DNA of 64,000 bases from Escallonia rubra (GCA_033065855.1 JAVXUO010003154.1:1-64000); one strand, 5' to 3'; positions 44,729 through 57,633 are shown, counted from the first letter of the stretch. Translations and numbers: made by a program. The notes: a model not told the origin generated them from the letters alone.

Positions 44729-47700
44729 ATGTCAGATTGCATAGAGTTGGCGTGCCAAGTCTGCGGCCATGTGGGCTTGGACGATGGTTTGGATGGCTTC
44801 TTTTACTGCCAAGAGTGTTGCTCCCAAGCTGTAGGCATCGTGAACACGGCCCCAAATGATGAGACCTTTGCGTGTAGGGCTGCCCGGCGCAGGCGTTTGA
44901 CCACTGCTGCTAGCCCAAGAGCTGGGCCAGTCCATCGGGAGTGCGTCGAGGCTGTGGGTAACTCTGCTGATGGGTCCACTAGGCTGGGTGATTTTGGGTC
45001 GTGTTCCATGAGATTGGAGTACGAGGACTACTACTCTAGTGTTAGGTTGAGGTACGTGATGGGGGTCCAGATTATGCTCCAGTTGCAGTGTAAGGCTTTG
45101 GCTGAGGATTTTCACGTGAGTCCTCTGATTGTGGGGTTTGCTGAGTCCATTTGGTTCAGATTCGTTGCATCCACCGGGATTTTTGCTGATTCTTGGGCTG
45201 ATGACGCGATTCATCAATCAGAACTTCAAACACAAGGTACTGCAATCCTCACAAATATGTTATACCTTGTTTCTTATACTAGCTTACTTACCCCAGCTAT
45301 GCACGAGATCTTCTTCACTTTTCTATGTTATTGTTTATTGTTGAAGTTGCGTATATGAAAACACATCAATTTTCATGAATTATTGCTTAACATAAAGGAA
45401 AAAAAAATTAAGAAGGCATCTTTGAACAGATAAAATTTAACTTTTCAAAGTATGTTACTGGTCACTCCTACATGTCTTTTAGAACGTTTTTGCAAAAAAG
45501 AAAAGAAAAAGTAAACTGCATAATTTAGTGCATGATATACTTATGTGGAACATAGCAAACGAAGTACAGATACGCATGTGTCCGGCTGATGTGACTAAAA
45601 ACTTTGGGACGCTTTCAGTACTCAGAAACCCTTCTTATCCCATAAATTAAAGCATCCTTGTTCTAACGAGTTTAATAACCAATTCAAGCTAACAATATTC
45701 AGGGAAAAACTGTCTTGGAGTGTTCCGCAACATTTGCTGGTTTTCTAGTTCTTGGTACGCATTTTTGTGTATCATTATCTAGCAGAGAATATGGTGATAA
45801 GTCCCCCTTATATGATTCTTTTCCTTGAGCTTTGCTAAAGTCGTCTTAGTACAAATGGATAAAATGCTTATAAGTCCCAACTACAACCTTCACCGCTACT
45901 ACTGCCACAACCAGCATTATTATCACCACAACCAGCGTGCTGACGCTACAACAACATTGTCGCTATCACTTCCACTTCCGCTACCACCTCTTCAACCATC
46001 ACTGCTGTTGTTATAGCTACCGCTTGTTACACGTATACCTGCCCTTCTATAAACCATCATTACCACTATGATAATTAACTTAGCCGAGTGCATGATTGCT
46101 GCCAATAGATGGCAAAACTTCTTATCATGTTTGTGTGTGCCAATCGGTGGTAGAATTCATCACAAACCTTACTTACCTTCATTTACTTACTCCCCAAGCG
46201 AGTCTTAAATTATGCCAGTCTCAGCATGCTGGTGAGTGGAACATGCCAGTCTCAAAATGTTGGTCTGTAACATGCGTAAATTTATGGTAAAGCCTGAAGA
46301 ATTAAATTCCTTGAAAACTTACCTTTAGCAATATCTGAGCAAATGTTGCTCAGCTTTAAGTTATGTTGGACCTACTCAGCCTTCTTCTTCTTGCCAGAAT
46401 GGCATAATTAACCCCCAATAAACAATTCATATCAAGTTACACTGTAATCGACAACACGATGATCTACTGGCACTACCAAAAAAATTGATATCATTTATCT
46501 AGTAAGAGTAAGTAGTTTTACAAACATGGCACTACCAAAAAATTTTCAGAATGTGACATTATTATTATGAACTTAGCATTCAGCAATTTTTTATGGCCCT
46601 AAACCACAAGCAACACCATCTCTTAAACTACCAACAAGCCCTTTAAATAAAATTTTGCAAGTTTGAACTGCTAGAAGCCACTCTATACTGGTAACAGAAA
46701 ATATATCCTCTTCTAATTATCTTTCAATACACTAATTCCAATTATATTTTGTCATCATTCTTACTTAAAGCCTACGGCCGTACTTATAGTCACGGGGAAC
46801 GTTTCTGGATCCAAAGTAACTGTTAGTCGTACATCAACTTTCTGAAAGGAATTAGGCTATAACTTCTACGACAAAGTTTATTCAAAGAGAAAATGTACAA
46901 AACCTCGCAATACAGCCATGTTCATGACTGGAAAAGAGAGAAATTTTAATTGAAAGCAATGAAAATAAACTTAATACCTAGGAGGCTTTACCTTCATCGA
47001 TGAGGGAGCTCTAACATAGAACGCAGTCGCGATACTGTATCCTTCTCATGTCTATGCAACATTTCACGATTAACACCATCTCAAGAAAATTGAAGTTGCT
47101 ACTACCTTCTTCAAGTATTGATCTTCAAGCCATCACTTTCAAACTTATATTCTTGAGCTAATTAGTTTTCCTTTCATAGTCTACATTTGATGTGTGAAAA
47201 AGTTCCCACATTTCTTCCGGTAAAGTTGATCTGCCATTTTCTCTTTGTAGTAAGCCAATCTGATATTTATTCCAGTAACACATATAGATTAGAGTAAACA
47301 AAGTACTGAAAATGGAAAGATGTCAGTCTAGCTTGAAGAGTCAAACTAAGAGATAGACTTGTCCTTATGAAACAACTATGCTGGTATAATTCATCGGGCA
47401 ATTACAGAATACAGTGGAAAGGATCACATCTTTCAATAACATACCATCAATACAATGAAATTAACGGGAATACAATGAAGTTCGTAAATGAAGAGGAGAA
47501 GGCAGATAAACCAAAAGCATTTTCTGCCGTGATTGTATTTTTTTTAGTACACGTTGGATGAAACGTGCCCCTGAACACAGGTGGGAAGCAGATGCAAAAC
47601 TTGGTAGAAATCTGTTAAGGCAATACTAAACTTGCAGGAAGCAATTTTATTAAATAACTTCTATCATCCCCATGGTAAGATACCACATATATCTTCATCA

Positions 47701-50608
47701 TGTGATAGTAAAACAGTAATTGAATAAAGTAGTGAGTAACATAGAAAATCTTCACTGGAGTTGCTTGTCCTCTTGAAAGCACGCATGAAGGAGAGAGGGA
47801 GAGAATGAAAGATGCAAAATCTGCGTTTAAGATCGGAAACAACAGAGTCCAAATTTAATTTGCATTCTACTAGTTTTTTGTAGTTGTTTGATCAAACTGG
47901 ATCCCAAACATGTACGTACGTGTATGTACATGTACAAATATGTAACCATCTTCTTAGGAGTTCTTTGTCTGTAAAAAGTGCTAGATTATGATGTCCAAGA
48001 GAACCACACTCAGTGTTTATCTCAGCTAGCTTAAGAGATTTTATCTTTATAATAAAGTGTTTGTCGAGTGAGTATGGTGATACAATCATTTAATGCAGAT
48101 AGAACAAGCTTAACATCATATTTACCAAAGCTCTCTATAGTTATGTGCATTAACCTCTGTTGCATCTAGTGATACATTTTTGCTCCATGCGATCTTCCCT
48201 CAATGGGTTTCATTTGATGCTTCCTCCATATAGAGGCGACATACTTGAGTTTTGTCCATCTTGTCAGTTATGTAACTCTTTCCTAATTATATTTCTATCT
48301 ATATTTTCTCCATCTTCTTTCAGGACAAGCAGCTGGTTGCGAGCGTCGTGTTGAAGATACAGCTGAACCACACAATTTACTTGGTCAACGAGCTGTGTTG
48401 ATATGGGATAGAGCTTTGAAAAAGACAATACCCTTATCTTATTCTATTGTGATATCGTTTTTGGCTTGCCATTTGGCTAGGGAGGCAGTCCTGCCAACTG
48501 ACATAGTAAAACTGACACTTGAAGGGAAGCTTCCTTATCTTGCTGCTTTTGTGGAAATAGAAAAAAAAATTGGACCTCCTTCAAATGCATGTCCAATCAG
48601 TACAAGTCATATGTTCAGACCTAACCAAGTGCTTCCAGTGCAAAAGTTAGAATCACTGGCAACATATGTTGCTCAACAAGTAGGCTTGAAATTGCCTCCG
48701 GTGAACTTTTATGCCATAGCTTCGCGCTATCTGATGCAGTTATCTCTTCCCGTGTCAAAAATTCTTCCCCATGCATGCCGCATCTATGAGTGGTCTATGC
48801 CTCCAGAGTTGTGGTTATCCACTAATGAGAATAGGCTTCCTACTCGTGCTTGTGTAATGTCTATATTGATAGTGTCGATAAGGATACTCTATAACATTAA
48901 TGGTTTTGGCAAATGGGAAAGGAGTTGGTGTGGTTCTGTTGTCACATCATCATCAGTTGATCGGGATGGTAAAGCCAAACCCTCGTTTCGCACTGATACT
49001 TGTGATGATTATGACCAGGGATTGCCTTCGGAAGATCTTGACTGTACAGGATCAGAGCAAAGAAATATTCCAGCAGATTTTCAGCATTCTGAGTTTGATG
49101 CTGCAGAGCTTTTGCGGAATCTTGAGTTGAAATATAATGAGCTTGTTGACCCCTATGGTAACAAGTTATTAATTGTCAACTGAACCTATAAAATAATATT
49201 GGGGATGTCATGAATCATTGGAAACTGATTTTTGTTCTGCATTTCACCCCATCCTGAAGTTCAATTTTTTGAATTTGTTGGAACCATTGCTACTAGCTGA
49301 CTAATATCCTCTGTTCCTGCATGACAGAGTTTTCAAAAGACATGCCAACATATCTTCAGTACTGCAAGGATGTGGTTTTTGCTGGATTAAAACCATCTTT
49401 TGAGGATCTCGAGGAAGAGAAGATAATAGAGGAGTTATGGGATATTTATCAGAATAGAAAGGTAATTTTCGCTCCAAATCGTTTCGTTTTTCAACTTGGG
49501 ATTGACATGCGCATTTGAAACACTGTGATTGGACTAAAAGCACTTATGACTGCCAAGTCATTGTTCTCGTCAGAATATCCATTAATCACACTCAGGGACT
49601 GTGCTTGGTGGATATTATGTTAGATCCCCAGGCACAGTATTGAATGTAGTCATTTTTTGCTGAGAACAAGTGCAAAAGTTTTCCAGGTCTTTTTCTTTTC
49701 ACTCAAGTTTTTGCTCTAATTTTTTTATGAAATTCTCTTGAGAGACTTTGAGCTCCCACCAATCAATGATCAAAGTCTTTATAATTAGAAATGGGTTTGA
49801 GAAAACTTATATTTCTCCTTTGTGGAGTACGTGATATCTATCCAAATGAAGGACTTTTTTTGCAGTATGGGGGAAGACATATTGGAGGTTGGAGCTTATG
49901 AGGGTTAAGATTCGCTTGTTTACGTCCGTTGAAGCTATTAAACAAGTTAGTTGGTCTGAATTCATTATATGTTCCTTTGGTTGATTTTAGGTTTCTAAAA
50001 GATCCGACGACAATGGAGTAAGGTCCTTGGGAGGTGATTCTGATGACCACAATAGATCAAGAGGTGACATCATAAGCACAGCGAACAAGAAGAAGAAATT
50101 CAAGGAGAATGGGAGTACTGATAACCCATTAGACGGTGATGCAATTTCATGCAGGGATCGTTCGTCCCAACATAACCTGACCCTGGAAAATTTCTCTTGC
50201 AAAAAACCAAGTTCATCGTCTGATGCCGAGTCTCAGAAAGAGAGAGCAATCAGGCGACTGCGATTGGATATGGAAGAGAACAGGTTTTATTACATCCCAC
50301 CTAGGGTTCAAGTCAAGTGTCTGGAGTACGTCCACTATACGAGGAAGAGGTATGAAGGTGCCCTTGTATTCGCTGTCCATGCTGATTATTATATCCTGCT
50401 GCGTTCTTGTGCACGGTTAGTTGAGCTAGACAGTAGGAGCTTGCATTCGGGAGTATTGAGTTTTGAAAGGAGATTAGATTCGCTGGAAAAGAGAATCCGT
50501 CATTGCTTGCACGTGAAACCACCAAGTGACACTATTGAGCGTGGGGATCACGAGGAGGAACAAAGTGAAGAAGAGGATTCTGTAGATTTCTCAAACTTGG
50601 CTTTTTGA
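44729..50608 (+). CDS. TAF1B: TAF1B/Rrn7-like RNA polymerase I initiation factor (four coding exons)
   Basis: The spliced CDS is 44729-45236, 48324-49157, 49328-49461 and 49991-50608, giving 697 codons plus TGA. All junctions are GT-AG and keep frame (phases 1, 1, 0). The N-terminus carries the Rrn7 zinc ribbon with C9, C12, C27 and C30, as in TFIIB-like proteins. Exon 2 holds the core (QRAVLIWDRALKKTIPLS, LACHLAREAVLPTDI, CRIYEWSMPPELWLS, ILYNINGFGKWE) that I recognise from plant TAF1B (Arabidopsis MEE12-type) proteins. The C-terminus is basic then acidic (EEEQSEEEDSVDF). TAF1B bridges Pol I and TBP at rRNA gene promoters. Intron 1 is long (3087 bp) with no recognisable insert, though a missed small exon there cannot be excluded. 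No damage is visible. Confidence 0.85.
45237..48323 (+). other. Intron 1 of the TAF1B-like gene
   Basis: Begins GTACTGCAA after CACAAG and ends TTCTTTCAG before GACAAGCAGC. It is AT-rich and has a CACCAC/ACAACC-type triplet-rich stretch at about 45885-46015. No transposon ends were found by eye. Confidence 0.7.
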
Positions 50609-50776
50609 GAAAAACGATAAGTTTCGTTGTGTTCTTAATGGAAGATGTTTGCTGTTTCATAGACTAGTACTTATCTTAATGTTGGAGAGGTGCTATCCAA
50701 TGCGCAAGTGGAGTTGGTGATACTACATTTGGCATCTAGAAATGCAAACTGAAGTCTGTCATTTTTCGCATCCTAC

Positions 50777-51112
50777 TTATAGAGTTGCAGGGTTCTGCAC
50801 AAGCATCGGCTTCAGTTCCTCTTTATCCATCAGCTGTCCATCATATTGAGCAACCAAATCATTTTAGCCAGTCCTCCCTTGCATTGTGGATGCTGAAAGC
50901 ACTATTGGATCATCTGAAGGTGCAAGTGGATCAATGTTCTTTGATTCAAAGTACCTCTCACCAGATAAGTAGGAATCCTCCTCTGCAAACGACTGATCGT
51001 CCTCCTAATCTTTGTTTGGACCGCTTTCTTGTGGATCGGGGACACTCCCATGTCCAGTTCCCTTTTCATTGTCACTTGGTTTGTCAATTTCATGAGCCAG
51101 AAACCAGGTCTT
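50777..51112 (-). pseudogene. Fragment of a DYRK-type protein kinase gene (N-terminal region)
   Basis: A single frame of 112 codons with two internal stops reads K-T-W-F-L-A-H-E-I-D, then PSDNEKGTGHGSVPDPQE, DDQSFAEEDSYLSGERYF, ASDDPI-like P-S-D-D-P-I and NDLVAQYDGQLMDKEEL. I recognise these blocks from the long N-terminal part of plant DYRK/YAK1-related kinases; the kinase domain itself is absent. It lies about 170 bp beyond the TAF1B stop, in the opposite direction. Confidence 0.55.
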
Positions 51113-51156
51113 GTCTATCTATAACATAGGCTGTCTCATGTTACCAATTCAGCAGT

Positions 51157-51450
51157 CCCAATACTCATTTGGATGGTCCATCGCCAGTAGTTGCTAAACC
51201 AGAAACAAGATCGGAAGTGTCCTCAGCTCAGCAGTTCCCCCACTTACAGAAACAGGCCTCTCACGAGAAACTCAAAAAGTCATCCGAAGGAGAGTTACTA
51301 GAGCACGCTATATAAGATGATACACTTCCAAAAAGTAGTAAATTTGGCAAGCCGCAGAACATGTTTTCCCTGTTTCCACCTTTATCCTTGCAGGACTCAA
51401 CAAAATATATAAAGGGTAATAACACTCGTCCCGCCTGCTGTTGGATGGGG
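51157..51450 (+). other. Unidentified open-frame remnant
   Basis: One frame (PNTHLDGPSPVVAKPETRSE, KLKKSSEGELLEHAI) with a single TAA and then SKFGKPQNMFSLFPPLSL looks protein-like. It matches nothing I can name, and it could be a gene scrap. Confidence 0.25.
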
Positions 51451-52260
51451 TAGCTTTGCAAATCCCAAATAGTATATCCAAATGGCACTTCTCAGTTTCT
51501 TCTATACAGTGCCACAACATAGCAATAGAGGATGCATAAGGTATACAACATTTGAAGTATTGCAGGCAAATGAACCCTCAAATAAATATATTATTATTAT
51601 TCAAGTGATAAACCAAACTTTCTGTTGTTCGTACATCAACGAAGGTCGCATGGGATGTGTGTGTGTGTGTGGGAGACTTAAGGAACTATAAAACCGAATT
51701 CTAGACACCGAAAGCGAAAAAGAAAGGCAAATTAAAAATGTCAGATGCGAAACACCTCTCACATAGTTTATATCTCTTGTAATGTTTTAATAAAATAAAA
51801 TGTATGGTATAGAACTATAATTATATTGCAAGTTTTATTATATCAGGCCTTTACTATATGTAAATCATTAAATGAGTTAAAAATGCAATAATGAGTATTA
51901 TTAAATCATTTTGATTGTCATAATTATTTCATAAGTTACAAAGCTTTTAATCGTAGTTATGTGGCGCGATAAATGGATTATATATAATTGGCCATGTATA
52001 TAAGACCATATGGTGTAACATAGATTGATCTTGAAGCTACTTAATTAGCCTCTAAACTTAGTATTTTCTACTCTAGTATCATATTCATAAACTATTATTT
52101 TACACTCGCACAATGTATCTTCAATTATGTGTATTATGTGTTTTTGATACTTGGGCAACGTGATCGTGGACTGGTTCATCATGTCTTCATGTGGACGTGC
52201 ACATAGAGGAGACATAACTGCGTCAATGAGTTTTATTTTCGAGACTTTATCTGCCGTTAA
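51451..52260. other. AT-rich intergenic stretch
   Basis: Nothing recognised beyond a short (GT)n run at about 51658. Confidence 0.4.
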
Positions 52261-52268
52261 TACCTGCA

Positions 52269-53368
52269 TAGATGTGTCAAAGGGCCAGGCTTGGGCCGGC
52301 CCAGCCCGGGCCCAGAGGGCCAGAAAACGGGCCGGGCCAGACAGGGTTTCGGGCCTGAGAAACTGGGCCCGGGCCCAAAGTTGGGAAATCTAAGCCTTGT
52401 CCAAGCCCAAGCCCTAGGCCCTAATTTTAGGGCCGGGCCGGGCCGGGCTTGGGCCCTTTTTTTTATTCTTATTTTGTGTTGCAAAAATATTAACACATGA
52501 AATAAATTTTTTGATAGACCCTCCTCCTTTTATGCGGGCTTGGGACCGGCTGCTTGTAATTTTGGAAAAATAAGAATGATTTGCAGTTGATTAGTTAAGC
52601 ATTTTCATCTAATCCATCTGCTCCTACTTTCTCTTATCAAACATTTTGCATTTTCTCTTGACAATTCCACTTAAGTTCATACCACTGCCTTTTGTTATCT
52701 AAACTCAACAATGGATACCTACAAGGCTACAAAACTTTTTTCAATGATATCTCTAAAAATTTCACTCAAACATACCTCTAGTTTCGCATTTTACGTAGTA
52801 TTATGTATCTCATTAGAAGCATGCATCATTAGACCACTTTTACTATGAACTTTTCCGTACTTTCTGGAATTATGTTCCCCATTTATATTGCCTAAATTGT
52901 GTTGTTTCTAGTTTCTAGACAAACAAAGATATATTTTCTCATCATAATTTCATGAAACTAGTACAGAAGAGGATTGCAAGTAAAATTTGATAAAGAAGTA
53001 GGAACCATCATCATGAGCTGAAAAGAAATGTGCGTGTCCAAAAAGTTAAATAAAAAGAAAAAAATATGAGGTAGAGAGAGATAGTGATGCATGAGAAAGA
53101 AGGGAAAAGAAAAAAAAAGTGACTCAAAATGGTTTAGGGCCAAAGGGCCGGGCCAGAATAAGGCCAAAAAGAGGGCCAGAAACCGGGTCGGGGCCGGGCT
53201 TGACCCGAGCCTTTTTTGGGCCTGGCTTTTTTTGAAATTTTCATGGCCTGGCCTTAGCCCTTGGCCCTATGGACTAGGGCCACACTGTTCACCATTTAGG
53301 GCCGGGCCAGCCCAGGCCATTTTAGGGCCGGGTTGGGTCGGCTCGGCCCGACCCTTTTGACATCTTTA
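52269..53368. mobile_element. Non-autonomous hAT element, GC-rich ends
   Basis: The 8-bp TSD TACCTGCA is perfect (52261-52268 and 53369-53376). Ends are TAGATGTGTCAAAGGGCC and, on the other strand, TAAAGATGTCAAAAGGGTCG, the TA-G-ATGTCAAA-type ends of plant hAT elements. Subterminal regions (52275-52450 and 53140-53360) are packed with GGGCCGGGCC motifs in both directions. The middle is AT-rich with no transposase. Confidence 0.88.
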
Positions 53369-53376
53369 TACCTGCA

Positions 53377-55225
53377 CATAAGGAGGCTATAACGTCTTTA
53401 ACGACTCTCGCGGATCAGCTACCTTTATATTTTTTACTACTCTAGATCTTATCTAGACTTGCATTCTGAGTTACTTTCAACAATTTACTATCACGTTGCT
53501 ATGTTTTATCACTTAGTATTGCTCATATTTTTGTTGTAGGAAGTATAAATCAAATACTAATGGTCTGTTTGAAATCACTTCCCGTTGGTGGCGATGGCTG
53601 GCGGCGGCTGAGGGGTAGAGGGGGGGGGGGGGGTTGGTCTCAAAATAAAAATCAAAATTGAAACTCCAAAATGAGAGTTTTAAAAAATAGTCCTATTTTA
53701 AAAACTGAAGGAAAAAAACGAAAACTGTGTGCCATACGCGTTTTTTTCTCTCCAGCTTACAAAACTGGAGAAAAAACTGAAAACTTAAATGTTACCAAAT
53801 GCTACCTAAATCTTCCAACAACTAAAGACGTTATCGGTTTTGATTTGTATAGCTTTAAAATTTTATTTTTTGAAAGAGAAAAAGAAATGCTTATATATGT
53901 GGCATTGATGAAATACTAAAAATAACTTGACCTGGTATGACTCTCCTAGGGAGGTAACTGTTTGTTAAAGTTTGGTGAAGCGGTGAGAGTTTCTAATGAA
54001 TTTGTGATTTATTATTATTTTATCCTTATGAATGTGTATGTCGTCCTAATCTGTTTTGAAATACTCAAAAGCTTTTACCTTATTTTACATGTTTGTAGTT
54101 AAATGTCTTGACAATAAGAAAAATGAAAACATTACAAGTGAATGGTTTATATAACTAACTTGCTACCTCTTAATAGACTATATATATTTTCACTAACAAA
54201 GTTAGTGAAAAATGTATAGTCTTGTCTAATTCCACTTAAAAAAAAAAGAATTTGTTATTATATCTATATTTATATCTATATATACATAAAAGCACAGATG
54301 ATGTCAAATGACTAATCTTTTTTCCCCCCCTTAAAAGAACCCTTTTTTTTTTTATTGAATTCTTCATTAAAGTTTAAGACATGACTAGGGTTGTTTTCGA
54401 CTTAAGTTTTTTTTTATGCCATAAACCATTTTGAATTTGGGGCTTATGAAAAAATAACAGTATTTTTGACTTTTTATAAACTATCAAGCATCTTTCCTAC
54501 ACCATCCCTATTGGTGAGTATAGGATTTAGTAGATCTAAGGGTGATTTTGACTTTTACTTTAAAAAAAAAAAAAAACCCCAAGCCTTACAAATTTATTCA
54601 TGCACACTCTCCTACCTCCATCTTGCCACCATTCATGCTACCATTAATTATCAAACTAAGGAGAAAGGTAATGTCTTATGAATAGCTCTCATCATGCTTT
54701 TTTTTATTTTTTATGTTTTTTTCGATTCCTTGTGAGTTTTATTCTTGCCTTCTTTTATAATTTTTTGTAATGATCATAAGGACTGTGTGTATTTGTACTT
54801 TTTGGTATGCGTGTAACTTTGTCTCGATGAAGAAAAAGTTGAATCAAGAAGGAAGATTGAAATTTTGTTTCTGCAATTGTAATTTTGTTTATGCAATTGT
54901 AATTTATTCTTCTTTAGTGATCGTTTGTCATCAGATTAGGTAATAATCAACAAACAAGAAGGAAGATTAATTTGTCCCTTCTTTAATTAATAGCACCTAT
55001 AGAAGAATTACGAAGGGTTGAAAAATAATTAAAGAGTAAAATCAGCTTTACGCTTACTAATAATGTTGGTTATTTCAAGCCATTGTATCTTTACAGTGCT
55101 GCATATACTCCAAACTACCCCGATAGATACCGTGGAAGAGAAGTTCTGCTTAACAATAATCAATTAGTAATCTCTAAACAATTATCTTCTTTAGGACTTG
55201 AAGACTAACGAGTCTTTGACACTAT
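53377..55225. other. AT-rich stretch without genes
   Basis: Holds a poly-G run at 53620-53633, an AT-rich microsatellite at 54255-54290 and an A-run at 54562. No domain was seen. Confidence 0.5.
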
Positions 55226-55328
55226 AAGGACTGTGTTTGTGTTTTGTGTGTATGTGTGTGTGTGCCTTTGTCTGCAACAAGATCACCAAAAACCTCCACA
55301 CACGTGCACACATACACGCTTACACAAC
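55226..55328. repeat. Inverted TG/CA microsatellite pair
   Basis: A TGTGTG-rich block at 55226-55264 and a CACACA-rich block at 55297-55328 could fold on each other. Confidence 0.6.
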
Positions 55329-55549
55329 AACATTAAAAGGACTGAATCTAAGTTTCTGGATCATCTACATGCGATGCAATGTAAAGCCGGAAAATTTCCT
55401 GGTTGTTGATGCCGTGGAGTCTGTGGACTTGTTAAAAGGATGTATGTGCATTTGTGCTATGTCCTTATCACCTTTTAGTTTATACATTTAAACTTATCTA
55501 CATAATTTCTTTTTGAGGGTTATGTTCATGGCTGATTTTTTGTGGTAAT

Positions 55550-57633
55550 TGTAACGCCCCGAATTTATTTACGGAGCGTTAATGCCAAATATACAGAGAT
55601 AAGATAAAATTTCATAATTATCAGAAGACTTCAAATTGGTAAATCAGAGCATACACTAAAATTACAAACGAAACAATATCGAAAGTCCCCCAAACGAAAT
55701 CAGAAAATCTTAAAATATCATAAATATCCCAAACGGTCAATCAGAGCATTCACTAATAACTCCAAGAGTACATCAATACTGTTTTAGAGCTCAAAACTTT
55801 TATACAATTCAAAATTTCTCCAACACAGAGTTTCAAAACGAAACCTAAACGATACCAACTTGTGTTAATTACATAGACTTAAATGTCAATACTAATACTG
55901 AAATAAGGCAGCTAACTTTGGTCACACAGCTAGCCCTTCAAATCCAAAATCCCACATACTAAACACCTGAAAGGAAAAACATTAAGGGAATGAGCCAAAT
56001 GCCCAATAAGGTCGCTCAAATGACCAATCAAACAAAACAAAAATATCTGAGAAACGAAATTTCGGAAGCACAAAAGTTTTCACCGGAACTGATAATCAAA
56101 CCAGATTTCAATTGTCAAAACATATCTGTATGACAAAATTTCAAAAGCACACTCGTTTCAACTGAACATAGATTAGACCAAATATCAAACGCCAAAATTT
56201 ATCAGAGTACGGAATTAGACACTAGAGATGTCAGACCGAATATCATATGCCAAAATATATCAGGGTACGGAAATAGACACTAGAGATATCAGACCGAATA
56301 TCATATGCCAAAATATATCAGAGTACGGAAATAGACACTAGAAAATCATTCAGAAAGTGGTCACATACGTCATTCCTGACATATGAGGCCGGTTCAGAAA
56401 GTAAGATCGCGATCTCTAGCTCAACTCCCCTGAGCTAGCCCACGTTTCAATCTACGTGGGTAAGTCAGAAATAAGTCATATACACTGTGACATGACTCAA
56501 AAAGTCACTAAAACAAAATCTCAAAATAACCGTTATCAAATATCGGATATTTCAAACCATATTCAAAGGTTTCAAAATAACATTATCAAATAACGAACTC
56601 GTCAAACAATAAGTGGAGTTCACGAAATAATGACGATCATAAATCACTGAGACGATGATATCAATATGTCAATATTCTGAGGTCAAACAATTTGACGAAA
56701 TTTGATTTTCACAAATCATAGAATTGACAACGAGTTATTCATAACCATGGTCAAAACAAAGGGAAAAGAACGTCACTCAACTCAATTCGAAGAAGTTCAG
56801 ATTTCCAAAAAGAAACTAAAGACTCACATGAGCGATTGGTCCATCGCTGATTCAAATTTTCGAAAGTAAACCCTTACATTAATCAAGCCTCTTGAGAATC
56901 ACAAATCCTTAAGCTCCTCCTTAGAGCTTCCAAATTTTCCAAGCCTTCTTTATCTCTATCTCTCGTACAAAGGAGAAGAAAAGAAACAGAGAACCCAAAA
57001 AAGTTAGAAATGAAATAGAACACTATTTATAGGGGACAAAAATTTTAAAGTTTTCATTCGACCGAAAATCACCTTTAAGTCGACCGAAAACAACTTTAAG
57101 TCGACCGAAAACACATTTTAGTCAACTGAAAGTATACTTTCAGTCGACTAAAAGTACTGTTCAAAAACACTGTTCATCGACTAAAAACTTTTAGTCGACC
57201 GAAAACTCTTTTAGTCGAGTACTGTTCAAAAATACTGTTCATCGACTAAAACTTTTAGTCGACTGAAAACACTCTTTTAGTCGACTAAAACCTTTAAATT
57301 CGACTAAAACTCCAGAAAACCATTTTTACACAATTTAAATACTTTTTAGTCGACCGAAACACTCTTTTAGTCGACTAAAACCTTTTAAATTCGACTAAAA
57401 ACTTCAGAAAATCATTTTTATTCGAAGCCAAACTATTTTCCTTCGACCGAATATTTCAGAACTTAAAAATTTTATCATCAATAAGTTTTGATTCGAATGA
57501 AATCACTTTCATTCAACCGAAAATTTCAGAAACAATCCCAATTCATTTTCTTAATGTTAACAAAAGATCACAAACTTAATTATTCACAAATATTAATTTC
57601 ACACAAGGAAAAGAAAATTTTCGGGGTATTACA
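55550..57633 (-). mobile_element. Solo LTR (2.08 kb) with GTCGAC array
   Basis: TSD GTAAT at 55545-55549 and 57634-57638. Ends are TGTAACGCCCCGAA and TTTTCGGGGTATTACA, a clear TG...CA pair with about 12 bp of inverted repeat. A minus-strand TATAAATA at 57024-57031 sets its direction. No coding region. The TGTAACxCCCCG start and the length suggest a long-LTR chromovirus (Tekay/Del-like), which is inferred. Confidence 0.88.
57055..57445 (-). promoter_or_regulatory. AGTCGACT palindrome array in the solo LTR U3
   Basis: Eight GTCGAC words, several inside TTTTAGTCGACTAAAA or the like, plus many TCGACC/TCGACT half sites, between 25 and 420 bp upstream of the minus-strand TATA box at 57024-57031. 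Confidence 0.8.

Noticed and set aside
44732..45217. 161-codon open frame antisense to TAF1B exon 1
   Set aside because: Shadow of the real exon, which has a zinc ribbon and proper splice sites.
52257..53360. Proline/glycine-rich open frames in GGGCC sequence
   Set aside because: Low-complexity subterminal DNA of a hAT element.
55237..55491. Kinase-like phrase VKPENFLVVD in a short plus-strand frame
   Set aside because: A single phrase without other kinase motifs, downstream of a TG-rich microsatellite; too weak to call.
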